A DNA stretch of 58,752 nucleotides from Gemmatimonadota bacterium. Its GTDB lineage: Bacteria > Gemmatimonadota > Gemmatimonadetes > Gemmatimonadales > GWC2-71-9. The position numbers and the translations under genes were made by a program. The stretch lies in NCBI GenBank assembly GCA_003222055.1, contig QHUT01000059.1:1-58752 (forward strand). Direction: 5' to 3'. A model generated the notes under the pieces. The model saw only the letters and a list, made by a program, of their open reading frames with translations. It was not told where the DNA came from and ran no database searches. Of this stretch, positions 27,025 through 34,592 are shown in pieces (within the stretch, counting starts at the first letter, position 1; the number at the start of each line of letters is the position of its first letter).

Positions 27025-28362
27025 ATGCCCCCTCCCGACAACGTCATGGAGAAGTTGGTGTCGCTCGCGAAGCGGCGCGGCTTCGTGTTTCAGTCCTCGG
27101 AGATCTACGGCGGCCTCGGCTCCGTGTGGGACTACGGACCGCTGGGCGTGGAGCTCAAGAAAAACATCAAAGAGCGCTGGTGGCGCTCCATGGTGCACGA
27201 GCGCGAGGACATCGAGGGGCTCGACGCCGCGATCCTGATGCATCCCAAGGTCTGGGAGGCGTCGGGTCACGTGGCCGGCTTCACCGATCCCCTGGTGGAC
27301 TGCAAGCACTGCAAGAACCGGTTCCGGGCCGACGACCCTCGGATCAAGGGCACCCCGGGCGAGCCTACGGCGCAATGTCCGGTGTGTGGGAGCAAGGGCA
27401 CGCTCACGGCGCCGCGCCTGTTCAACCTCATGTTCAAGACGTTCATAGGCCCCGTGGAGGAAGCGGCGGCCATCGTGTACCTGCGGCCCGAGACGGCGCA
27501 AGGGATCTACGTCAACTACTTGAACGTGCTGCAGTCGGCGCGGCAGAAAATTCCCTTCGGCGTCGCGCAGATCGGGAAGGCCTTCCGCAACGAAATCACC
27601 CCCGGGAACTTCATCTTCCGCACGCGCGAGTTCGAGCAGATGGAAATGCAGTTCTTCGTGAAGCCGGGCACGGACCTCGAATGGTTCGAGTTCTGGCGCG
27701 AGCAGCGCATGAAGTGGCTGGCGGGTCTCGGCATACGACCCGAGAAGCTGCGCTGGCATCAGCATACGAAGGAGGAGCTCGCGCATTACGCGAAGGACGC
27801 CTACGACATCCAGTACCAGTTTCCGTTCGGGTGGCAGGAGTTCGAGGGGATCCACAACCGCTCGAACTTCGATCTGTCGCGTCACCAGGAGTATTCCGGG
27901 AAGAAGCTCGAGTATCTCGATCCCGCGACGAACGAGCGCTACATCCCTTACGTCGTCGAGACCTCGGCGGGGGCGGATCGCACTGCCCTCGTCGTCATGG
28001 CTGACGCGTACCACGAAGAAGACGTCGAGGGTGAGAAGCGCGTGGTGATGCGATTGCTGCCGTCGCTCGCCCCGCTCAAGGCCGCGGTGTTTCCGCTGGT
28101 GAACAAGGACGGCATGCCCGAGCTCGCCCGCCGCATCTTCGACGACCTGCACAAGTCTTACAACGCGTTCTACGACGACGGCGGCTCCATCGGACGGCGC
28201 TACCGCCGTCAGGACGAGGCGGGCACACCCTTCGGGATCACGATCGACGGGCAGTCCACGCAGGATGGGACCGTCACGGTGCGCGATCGCGACTCCCTCA
28301 GGCAGGAGCGCGTCGCCGCCGATCGCCTGACGGGCTACGTCGCGGACAAGCTCAAAGGCTGA
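27025..28362 (+). CDS. glyS: glycine--tRNA ligase, dimeric type
   Basis: Class II synthetase of the alpha2 type, 445 aa, distinct from the alpha2-beta2 enzyme of E. coli. It begins with the GFVFQSSEIYGGLGSVWDYGPLG motif of the family, has an inserted CxxC...CxxC pair (CKHC, CPVC) probably for zinc, motif 2 at GKAFRNEITPGNFIFRTREFEQME, and a C-terminal anticodon-binding domain. The start fits the nearby -10 box and the family N-terminus. Confidence 0.96.
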   Translation: MPPPDNVMEKLVSLAKRRGFVFQSSEIYGGLGSVWDYGPLGVELKKNIKERWWRSMVHEREDIEGLDAAILMHPKVWEASGHVAGFTDPLVDCKHCKNRFRADDPRIKGTPGEPTAQCPVCGSKGTLTAPRLFNLMFKTFIGPVEEAAAIVYLRPETAQGIYVNYLNVLQSARQKIPFGVAQIGKAFRNEITPGNFIFRTREFEQMEMQFFVKPGTDLEWFEFWREQRMKWLAGLGIRPEKLRWHQHTKEELAHYAKDAYDIQYQFPFGWQEFEGIHNRSNFDLSRHQEYSGKKLEYLDPATNERYIPYVVETSAGADRTALVVMADAYHEEDVEGEKRVVMRLLPSLAPLKAAVFPLVNKDGMPELARRIFDDLHKSYNAFYDDGGSIGRRYRRQDEAGTPFGITIDGQSTQDGTVTVRDRDSLRQERVAADRLTGYVADKLKG

Positions 28363-28367
28363 CCCCG

Positions 28368-28667
28368 GTGGGCAAGCGGGTGCTCCTGGTCACGGCGGAC
28401 CTCCTGTTCCGGTCGAAGCTCGCCGCAGTGGTTGCGGCGGCGGGCGGCGAGGTGACGCGCGACGAAGCGACGTGCGATCTTGCCGTCCTCGAGCTCCCGG
28501 GACCTGCCGCCGACCGGGTCGGGGAGCTCGTGCGCCGCCGCGTCCCGGTGCTGGCCTTCGGCTCCCACGTGCGGCCGGAAGCGTTGCGCGCGGCGCGGGA
28601 GGCGGGCGCGACGGCGGTGCCCAATTCGCAAGTCGAGACCCGACTGAGGGAACTGCTGAACGGGTAG
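28368..28667 (+). CDS. small receiver-like protein of unknown function
   Basis: 99 aa from a GTG five bases after glyS. The alternating pattern (RVLLVTADLLFRSKLAAVVAAAGGEV ... CDLAVLELP ... VPVLAFGSHV ... AGATAVPNSQVETRLRELL) resembles a shortened CheY-like fold, but the phospho-acceptor Asp is not at the usual place, so it is probably not phosphorylated. Its TAG stop is part of palindrome B1. Confidence 0.7.
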   Translation: MGKRVLLVTADLLFRSKLAAVVAAAGGEVTRDEATCDLAVLELPGPAADRVGELVRRRVPVLAFGSHVRPEALRAAREAGATAVPNSQVETRLRELLNG

Positions 28668-28691
28668 GGGCGCAGCATGCTGCGCCCCTAC
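28664..28691. repeat. perfect 28-base palindrome, copy B1
   Basis: Each arm is GTAGGGGCGCAGCA; they meet with no loop at a central GCATGC. It supplies the TAG stop of the small upstream gene and sits between convergent genes. An almost identical copy is at 32223-32248. Confidence 0.9.
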
Positions 28692-28714
28692 AAGACGTAC
28701 CCGGTGGTGCCGGG

Positions 28715-29182
28715 TCACTTCGCCGCCACCTGCACCTCGATCTGCCGCGGCTTGGCCCTCTCCACCTTGGGCAGGGTCACGGTCAGGACGCCATTCTCGT
28801 AACTCGCCTTGATGGCATTGGCGTCCACGGTCGTGGGCAGCGTAAAGCTGCGCTCGAACGCCCCGTAGGTGCGCTCATACCGATGCACCCGATCGGTGCG
28901 CTCTGCGGCCAGCTGCTGCTTCGAGCCCTGAATGGTGAGGACGTTGTTCTCGACGGTCAGCTTCACGTCCTCGGGGCGCACACCGGGAATCTCCGCCATG
29001 ATGCGGATGGCGTTGTCTTCCTCGAAGATGTCCACCGGCGGCACCCAGGCCGTCGTCGCGCCGTCCGGCGACTGCCACTCAGCGCCGAGCAGGCCGTCGT
29101 TCAACAGCCGGCTGAGCCGGTTGCTCAGACCGACAAAGTCCGCCAGCGCCGGGTCTCTCGTGATGCGGGGAAGGGTCGACAT
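28715..29182 (-). CDS. Hsp20-family small heat shock protein
   Basis: 155 aa. The alpha-crystallin domain spans about residues 45-150 (VPPVDIFEEDNAIRIMAEIPGV; closing ASYENGVLTVTLPK with the AxxxnGvL motif) and ends in a short IxV-type tail (IEVQV). It holds unfolding proteins for refolding. AGGAGG at 29192-29197 precedes the ATG. No CIRCE element is seen upstream; a 10-base inverted repeat (29302-29345) lies in the shared divergent region. Confidence 0.95.
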   Translation of the reverse strand: MSTLPRITRDPALADFVGLSNRLSRLLNDGLLGAEWQSPDGATTAWVPPVDIFEEDNAIRIMAEIPGVRPEDVKLTVENNVLTIQGSKQQLAAERTDRVHRYERTYGAFERSFTLPTTVDANAIKASYENGVLTVTLPKVERAKPRQIEVQVAAK

Positions 29183-29301
29183 AACTCATTACCTCCTTTG
29201 GTGCATTGGTTCGGGTTTCCGACCCGAGGGGCCCGGTGTCGCCCGGTGCCCGGGTCTCGCCCGGCGGCCACGCAATGGGCGTGCCGGATGGTGGAGGCGC
29301 C

Positions 29302-29345
29302 GGTTTGCCACAATGACAATCCTGGGACTGCAACGGTGGCAAACC
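29302..29345. promoter_or_regulatory. inverted repeat between hsp20 and the small-protein operon
   Basis: GGTTTGCCAC (29302-29311) and GTGGCAAACC (29336-29345) are perfect complements 24 bases apart; GGTTTGC recurs at 29352-29358. The right arm lies where the -35 box of the plus-strand gene would be (its -10 TATCTT is at 29365-29370). This could be an operator or activator site for either side. The rest of 29183-29380 shows no gene. Confidence 0.5.
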
Positions 29346-29380
29346 GTGTCAGGTTTGCAGGTGTTATCTTTGCTCTCACT

Positions 29381-29659
29381 GTGACACACACGACCAGCGT
29401 CGCGTTGGCGCCGGCGGAAGTGCTCGAGCGAGCCAAGCGGTTCTTCGCCGAGCGGGTCCCGCATGCCGCCGCCTACGTAGAGAAGGAAGGACCCGAGTTC
29501 GCGGTGCTCCGGGGTCAGGGCGGGGAGGAACTCGTGATCCGGGCCTGGGCCGACGGGACGGGGAAGACGCGGGTGCGGGCGTCGACGCTGTTTTTCGATC
29601 AGGCGCTCGATCGGTTTTTGTCGACGCTCCCCCTGGAGAGCGGTGTGGAGGTCGCGTGA
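29381..29659 (+). CDS. small alpha/beta protein of unknown function
   Basis: 92 aa from GTG 29381, ten bases after a TATCTT box, so probably leaderless. I do not recognise the family. Helix (PAEVLERAKRFFAERV), then strands (FAVLRGQGGEELVIRAWADG, TRVRASTLFF) and a last helix (QALDRFLSTLP) suggest one compact domain. Its stop overlaps the next start (GTGA), so the two are probably translated together. Confidence 0.65.
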   Translation: MTHTTSVALAPAEVLERAKRFFAERVPHAAAYVEKEGPEFAVLRGQGGEELVIRAWADGTGKTRVRASTLFFDQALDRFLSTLPLESGVEVA

Positions 29660-29931
29660 GCACGGTTACCGAGCGCTTCGCCGTGCGCGTGATGGTCACG
29701 GACGTGTGGGATCAGGTGTTCCTGGCGGTCGAGCCCACGACCACGGTAGCGGAGCTCAAGCGCCAGGCGCTGGCCCAGGCCCTGAAACGGTCGAATCTCC
29801 AGCTCGATGACTACATCGTGAAGTTCCGCGGCGCGCCGGTATTGGACGAAGCCGTCACGCTCGCGGCCCTCGGTGCCGTCGCCAACGCGCCGTTCATCGT
29901 CTTGCCCGCGCGTCGTCAGCCGGTGCACTGA
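29656..29931 (+). CDS. ubiquitin-like beta-grasp small protein
   Basis: 91 aa, GTG start. The order matches ubiquitin closely: strand hairpin (FAVRVMVTDVWDQVFLAVEP), a helix after TTTVAELKRQAL, strand YIVKFRGAPVLDE, then VTLAALGAVANAPFIVLPA in the place of ubiquitin's TLxDYxIxxESTLHLVL. There is no C-terminal di-Gly (it ends ARRQPVH), so conjugation is not implied. This is pattern recognition, not a profile hit. It is coupled to the gene before and followed two bases later by a membrane protein. Confidence 0.7.
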   Translation: MSTVTERFAVRVMVTDVWDQVFLAVEPTTTVAELKRQALAQALKRSNLQLDDYIVKFRGAPVLDEAVTLAALGAVANAPFIVLPARRQPVH

Positions 29932-29933
29932 GC

Positions 29934-30212
29934 GTGGGCTCCACTGCCCGCCCGCCTGGCCGCGCGCTCGCGACCTTCGCCATCGGGTTTCTGCTGCTTG
30001 ACGCGGTGCTCTTCGCCTACAGTGGCTTCGCGCTCGGTCGCATGATGAACGTCGTCTGGGGTGGCGTATGCCTCGTCTTTGCGGCGCTCGTCGTGGTGTT
30101 GTGGCGGCGTTACCGCCGCGCGATGCTGGACCTCGAGCGGGCCCGGCACGACCTCCGGGCCGAGGCGGAGTCGATTCGCGATCTGCTGCACGGCAAGCAC
30201 CTGCACAACTGA
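29934..30212 (+). CDS. small two-helix membrane protein
   Basis: 92 aa, GTG start. Two hydrophobic segments (about residues 12-33 and 37-57) are followed by a charged helix (RRYRRAMLDLERARHDLRAEAESIRDLL) likely to be a cytoplasmic coiled coil. No family recognised. It abuts the deacylase start at the next base, so it probably belongs to the same operon. Confidence 0.65.
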   Translation: MGSTARPPGRALATFAIGFLLLDAVLFAYSGFALGRMMNVVWGGVCLVFAALVVVLWRRYRRAMLDLERARHDLRAEAESIRDLLHGKHLHN

Positions 30213-31124
30213 ATGGGCACGCCGCCCGTTCCGGTCGTTCATCACCCCGCCTGCCGCTTGCACGATCCCGGCGCCGGTCACCCCGAGCGCCCCGAGCGGA
30301 TCGATGCCGTGCTCGGCGCGCTGCGCACACCGGACCTGGCCGGGCAGGTGGCGTGGCACGAGGCGCGGCCGGCGACCCGGGAGCAGCTGGAGCGAGTGCA
30401 CCCGGCGCAGTACCTGAACGGGCTGGAGCAGGTGGCGCACGCGGGCGGTGGCGCGCTCGATGCGGACACGGTGCTGAGCCGGGCCAGCTGGGAGGCGGCC
30501 CTCGCGGCGGCGGGAGTGGCGAGCGGCGCCGTCGAGTGCGGGCTCGCCTCGGGACGGGCCTTCGGCGCGACGCGGCCGCCCGGTCACCATGCGCTGGCCG
30601 CCCGCGCGATGGGCTTCTGCCTGATCAACAACGTGGTCGTGGCCGCGCGCCAGGGGCAGCAGCTGGGCGCGGCGCGCGTGCTGATCGTCGATTGGGACGT
30701 GCACCACGGCAACGGCACCCAGGCGCTGGTCGAGCGCGACCCCACGATCCGGTACGTGTCCATGCACCAGTACCCTTGGTATCCGGGAACGGGCGCCGAG
30801 GACGAGCGCGGCGTGGGAAACGTATTCAACGTGCCGCGCCCACCGGGCCTCGAGCGCCGGCGGTACGTGCAGGATCTGCTGGCGGCGGTGGACGCGGCGC
30901 GCGCCGGCTGGCGGCCCGACCTGCTGCTCGTCTCGGCTGGGTTCGACTCCCTCGCGGGCGACCCGCTGGGCGGGTTTACGCTGGAGCCCGACGACATCGC
31001 GACCTGGACGCGCGCGTTGCGTGAGCGGGTGGCACCGTCGCCCGTCGTGGGCCTGCTCGAGGGCGGCTACCGGCTCGATCTGCTCGCGGCGGGCGTGCGC
31101 GCGCATGTGCGGGCGCTGGCGTAA
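30213..31124 (+). CDS. HDAC/AcuC-family deacylase
   Basis: 303 aa, arginase-deacetylase fold. Zinc and active-site residues are in place: HPERPERI, RPPGHHA (His pair), DWDVHHGNGT (Asp and His ligands), SAGFDSLAGDPLGG (Asp ligand) and LEGGY (transition-state Tyr). Bacterial members deacetylate acetyl-CoA synthetase, polyamines or other small amides. An arginine decarboxylase lies 5 kb downstream, so acetylpolyamine deacetylase is one option; the sequence does not decide. Confidence 0.9.
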   Translation: MGTPPVPVVHHPACRLHDPGAGHPERPERIDAVLGALRTPDLAGQVAWHEARPATREQLERVHPAQYLNGLEQVAHAGGGALDADTVLSRASWEAALAAAGVASGAVECGLASGRAFGATRPPGHHALAARAMGFCLINNVVVAARQGQQLGAARVLIVDWDVHHGNGTQALVERDPTIRYVSMHQYPWYPGTGAEDERGVGNVFNVPRPPGLERRRYVQDLLAAVDAARAGWRPDLLLVSAGFDSLAGDPLGGFTLEPDDIATWTRALRERVAPSPVVGLLEGGYRLDLLAAGVRAHVRALA

Positions 31125-31134
31125 CGGGGGGTCG

Positions 31135-32154
31135 ATGCCGCTCACGCTCACCACGGAGGTCGTCTCGCTCGAGACCAAGCACCCGTTCGTGATCGCGCGG
31201 GGCGGGAACGACGACACCCGAGTGGTGTGGGTGCGGCTCACGGATGCGGACGGGGTGGAAGGGTGGGGTGAAGCCGATCCGTCGCGCTACTACGGCGAGA
31301 CGGCGGACACCGTGTTGACGGTACTGAAACGGCTGGCGCCGCATCTGCCCCGGGACCCGTTCGATCTGGAGGCGGCGGAGGCGCGGTTCGCCCAGGCGGT
31401 GCCGAAGAACGGAGCGGCGCGGGCCGCCCTCTCGGCGGCCCTGCACGACCTGGTGGGCAAGCGGCTCGATCAGCCGGTCTGGCGGTTGTGGGGGCTCGAT
31501 CCCGCCCGCGCGCCCCGCTCCTCGTTCACGATCGGCCTCGACACCGCTGAAAAGATGCGTCAGAAGGTGGCCGAGGCGTCGCCCTATCCGATCCTCAAGA
31601 TCAAACTGGGCACGGAGCACGACGAGCAGATCCTGCGCACGGTCCGCGACGCCACCGACAAGCCGCTCCGGGTGGATGCGAACGCCGGGTGGACGCGGGA
31701 TCGTGCGCTCCAGATGCTGCCCGTCCTGAAAGAATACGGCGTGGAGTTCGTGGAGCAACCGCTTCCACCGGACGACCTCGAAGGGATCGCCGCCGTGCGG
31801 CGCCGGGGGATCCTGCCCGTCGTCGTGGACGAGAGCTGCATCGTGGCCGCGGACATTCCCCGGCTCGCGGGCGCCGTCGACGGGATCAACATCAAGCTCG
31901 CGAAGTGCGGCTCGCTGCGCGAAGCGCTGCGCATGATCGCGACGGCCCGGGCGCACGGCATGCTGGTGATGGTGGGCTGTATGATCGAATCGTCGCTCGG
32001 GATCACGGCGGCGGCCCACTTCACGCCGCTGGTGGACGCGGCCGACCTGGACGGCGCCGCGCTCACGGCGAACGATCCCTTCGTCGGCGCCACGATCGAC
32101 GGCGGGCAGATCCGACTTCCCACAGGGCCGGGGCTGGGTGTCAGCAGACGATAA
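31135..32154 (+). CDS. dipeptide epimerase, enolase superfamily
   Basis: 339 aa from the ATG at 31135. The catalytic Lys pair is visible (LKIKLG near residue 160 and NIKLAKCG near 260), with metal ligands in VDANAGW, VEQPL and VDESC. These match the L-Ala-D/L-Glu epimerase group, which acts on murein peptides. That would fit the peptidoglycan-recycling genes 10 kb away. Substrate range in this group varies. Confidence 0.87.
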   Translation: MPLTLTTEVVSLETKHPFVIARGGNDDTRVVWVRLTDADGVEGWGEADPSRYYGETADTVLTVLKRLAPHLPRDPFDLEAAEARFAQAVPKNGAARAALSAALHDLVGKRLDQPVWRLWGLDPARAPRSSFTIGLDTAEKMRQKVAEASPYPILKIKLGTEHDEQILRTVRDATDKPLRVDANAGWTRDRALQMLPVLKEYGVEFVEQPLPPDDLEGIAAVRRRGILPVVVDESCIVAADIPRLAGAVDGINIKLAKCGSLREALRMIATARAHGMLVMVGCMIESSLGITAAAHFTPLVDAADLDGAALTANDPFVGATIDGGQIRLPTGPGLGVSRR

Positions 32155-32169
32155 GGGTCTGTATCCGGA

Positions 32170-32193
32170 GACCCCGGGCTTGCGCCCGGGGTC
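32170..32193. repeat. GC hairpin
   Basis: GACCCCGGGC (32170-32179) pairs perfectly with GCCCGGGGTC (32184-32193) over a TTGC loop, between the epimerase stop and palindrome B2. No T-run follows. It may be a short member of the same repeat class as C1/C2, or act as a transcript end. Confidence 0.6.
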
Positions 32194-32222
32194 AGTAACA
32201 ACATTGGCCTCTGACGGAAGTT

Positions 32223-32248
32223 TAGGGGCGCAGCATGCTGCGCCCCTA
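32223..32248. repeat. perfect palindrome, copy B2
   Basis: Arms TAGGGGCGCAGCA and complement, no loop; identical to B1 over 26 bases. It lies 15 bases before the priA start codon and could pair in the priA leader. Confidence 0.9.
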
Positions 32249-32263
32249 CCTGACCGCACCACC

Positions 32264-34483
32264 ATGTCGCGGTTCGCCGAGGTCGTCCTTCCCATCCCCG
32301 TCCCGCGCCCTTATACCTACGAGGTTCCCCGCGAGCTGGCGCACCGCGTCGTGCCCGGGGCGCGTGTCGTCGTTCCGGTGCAGCGGCGCACGGTGGTGGG
32401 CGTGGTCACGGCCGTCGCTGTGGCCGCTCCGGCGGTGACCGCGAAGGCCATCGTGGCCGCGCCGGACGAGGAGCCGGCGCTCACCGGGCCGCTGCTCGAG
32501 CTGGGCCGATGGATCAGCCGCTACTACGGGACGCCACCGGGATGGGCCCTGCGGGCCCTGCTTCCCGGCGCCCTGTGGAGCGTGCAGCGCCCGGCGGGGC
32601 CGGCCGAGGGGACCGATCGTGTGGTGGCGCTCGTGGCGACGTTGCCGTCGCTGCTCGAGCGTGAGCGCGCATTCAAGCGGTCGCCCAAGCGCCGGGTGGC
32701 ATACGAGGCGCTCGAGGCGCTCGGCGGCTCCGCGCCGATGCGCCACCTGCTGGAACGCCTGGGCCTCTCTCGGGCGGCGCTCGACGGACTGGTGCGGCTG
32801 GGGCTGGCTCGCTACGCCGACGTGGCTCGCCCGCGCGATCCGTTCGCCGGCCTGTCGTCGCCCCCGCCGCCCGAACTGACGGCCGACCAGCGTCGCGTGG
32901 TTGCCGGTATTCTCGCGACGCCGCCCGAGACACCCGTGCTGATCCAGGGAGTCACGGGCTCCGGCAAGACACTGGTGTACCTCGACGTACTTCGTAGCGT
33001 GGTAGCGTCTGGTGCCGGGGCCATTCTCCTGGTTCCCGAGATCGCGCTGACGCCCCAGACGGTCGCGCGCGTGCGCGGCGTGTTCGGGGACCAGGTGGCC
33101 GTGCTGCATTCCGCTCTGTCTGACGGCGAGCGGGCCGACGCGTGGCGCGCCCTGCGGCGCGGCGAGCGGCGCGTGGCGGTGGGCCCGAGGTCGGCGGTGT
33201 TCGCCCCGGTCCAGCGGCTCGCCGCGATCGTGGTGGACGAGGAGCACGAGTCCAGTTACAAACAGGGGAGCACGCCGCGCTACCACGCCCGCGACGTGGC
33301 GCTGGTGCGCGCCCGGCTCGAGGGCGCGCGGGTGATCCTCGGCAGCGCGACGCCCTCGCTCGAGACCCTGCATCTCGCGGCCCAGGGCCGCGTGGCGCGG
33401 TTCGAGCTGCCGCAACGGATCGGGGCTCGCCCGCTGCCGGCGGTCGAGGTGGTGGATCTACGGAGCGCGGAGCGTGTGCCCGAGGCGCGCGGCGTCCCCT
33501 GGACCACCGCGCTGGACGAGGCGGTGCGCGGCGCGCTCGGTCGCGGCGACCAGGTGATCCTGCTCCTGAACCGCCGCGGATTCGCGACCTACCTGCAGTG
33601 TCACGCCTGCGGCGACGTGCGCGATTGTCCGCACTGTGCCATCGCCCTCACCGTTCACCAGACGCCGCCCGCGTTACGCTGCCACTACTGCGGCCACGAG
33701 GAGACGATCCCGACCGCGTGCCGCATGTGCGGTAAGGACATCCAGCGCATGCGCGGCCTCGGCACCCAGCAGCTGGAGCATTTCGTAGCGCTTCGCTTTC
33801 CGGCTGCCCGCATCGCGCGCATGGACCTGGACACCACCAGCTCCAAGTGGGCGCATCATCGGGTACTCGAGCGCATGGCCCAAGGCAAGCTCGACATCCT
33901 GCTCGGCACCCAGATGATCGCCAAGGGACTGGACTTTCCGAACGTGACGGTGGTCGGCGTGGTGGACGCGGACACGGGGCTGCACTTGCCCGATTTCCGG
34001 GCCGGGGAGCGGACGTTCCAGCTGGTGGCGCAGGTGGCGGGCCGGGCCGGGCGCGGGCCCAAGGGGGGGCGCGTGTACGTCCAGACGCGGGCGCCGGACC
34101 ACCACGCCATCCGCGCCGCGGCGGCGCATTCGGTGGCCCAGTTCGCCGCGGTCGAGGTGCCGCTGCGCGCCCCGCCGCATCCGGCGTATCCGCCGCACGT
34201 CGGGCTGGCGCGCTTCGTGGCGTCGGACCCGGTGGCCGCGCGGGCCCAGGAATCGGCGGAGGGCGTCGCGGCGTGGCTGCGGCGCGTGAACGCCGAGCGG
34301 TTGCAGAACGCGCTCGGTGTGCTCGGGCCCGCGCCGTGCCCGATCGCGCGCCTCAAGGGGCGGTGGCGCTGGCACGTGCTCGTGAAGGCGACGGAGCCGC
34401 GCGCCATCGGTCGCGTAGTGCGCGCCCTGGGCGCACGGGCGCGGGGAGTGGTGGTCGATCGGGATCCGGTGACGCTCTTGTAA
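32264..34483 (+). CDS. priA: primosomal protein N', replication restart helicase
   Basis: 739 aa. The N-terminal DNA-binding domain (FAEVVLPIPVPRPYTYEVP) is followed by a SF2 helicase: Walker A GVTGSGKT, Walker B DEEHESSYKQG, and motif GSATPSLET. Eight Cys in four pairs (CHAC, CPHC, CHYC, CRMC) bind two zincs. DADTGLHLPDFRAGERTFQLVAQVAGRAGRG is the conserved C-terminal helicase part. The frame is open upstream through palindrome B2, but MSRFAEV at 32264 matches the family start. Confidence 0.96.
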   Translation: MSRFAEVVLPIPVPRPYTYEVPRELAHRVVPGARVVVPVQRRTVVGVVTAVAVAAPAVTAKAIVAAPDEEPALTGPLLELGRWISRYYGTPPGWALRALLPGALWSVQRPAGPAEGTDRVVALVATLPSLLERERAFKRSPKRRVAYEALEALGGSAPMRHLLERLGLSRAALDGLVRLGLARYADVARPRDPFAGLSSPPPPELTADQRRVVAGILATPPETPVLIQGVTGSGKTLVYLDVLRSVVASGAGAILLVPEIALTPQTVARVRGVFGDQVAVLHSALSDGERADAWRALRRGERRVAVGPRSAVFAPVQRLAAIVVDEEHESSYKQGSTPRYHARDVALVRARLEGARVILGSATPSLETLHLAAQGRVARFELPQRIGARPLPAVEVVDLRSAERVPEARGVPWTTALDEAVRGALGRGDQVILLLNRRGFATYLQCHACGDVRDCPHCAIALTVHQTPPALRCHYCGHEETIPTACRMCGKDIQRMRGLGTQQLEHFVALRFPAARIARMDLDTTSSKWAHHRVLERMAQGKLDILLGTQMIAKGLDFPNVTVVGVVDADTGLHLPDFRAGERTFQLVAQVAGRAGRGPKGGRVYVQTRAPDHHAIRAAAAHSVAQFAAVEVPLRAPPHPAYPPHVGLARFVASDPVAARAQESAEGVAAWLRRVNAERLQNALGVLGPAPCPIARLKGRWRWHVLVKATEPRAIGRVVRALGARARGVVVDRDPVTLL

Positions 34484-34580
34484 TGCGGAATGCGGATTGC
34501 GGATTGCGGAATGGCAGGGCGACCGTCGATCGGTAGGTCGTGTGTCGATTCCGCATTCCGAATTCCACATTCCGCATTAC
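34483..34580. repeat. palindromic heptamer repeat, copy A4
   Basis: Begins at the last base of the priA stop. Unlike the other copies, the arms mix GCGGATT and GCGGAAT units (34486-34513) with right-arm ATTCCGC units (34548-34579). The centre shares GGCAGGGCGA with copy A5. Both arms carry the changed unit, so the stem has been kept by paired changes. Confidence 0.85.
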
Positions 34581-34592
34581 CTTTCCCGATCT

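Noticed and set aside
28368-28667. Functional response regulator
   Set aside because: The fold pattern fits, but at 99 residues it is short and the phospho-acceptor Asp and conserved Lys are not where they should be.
29183-29380. CIRCE or ROSE-type heat-shock element for hsp20
   Set aside because: No TTAGCACTC-N9-GAGTGCTAA or anti-Shine-Dalgarno hairpin of the ROSE type is seen; only an unrelated inverted repeat.
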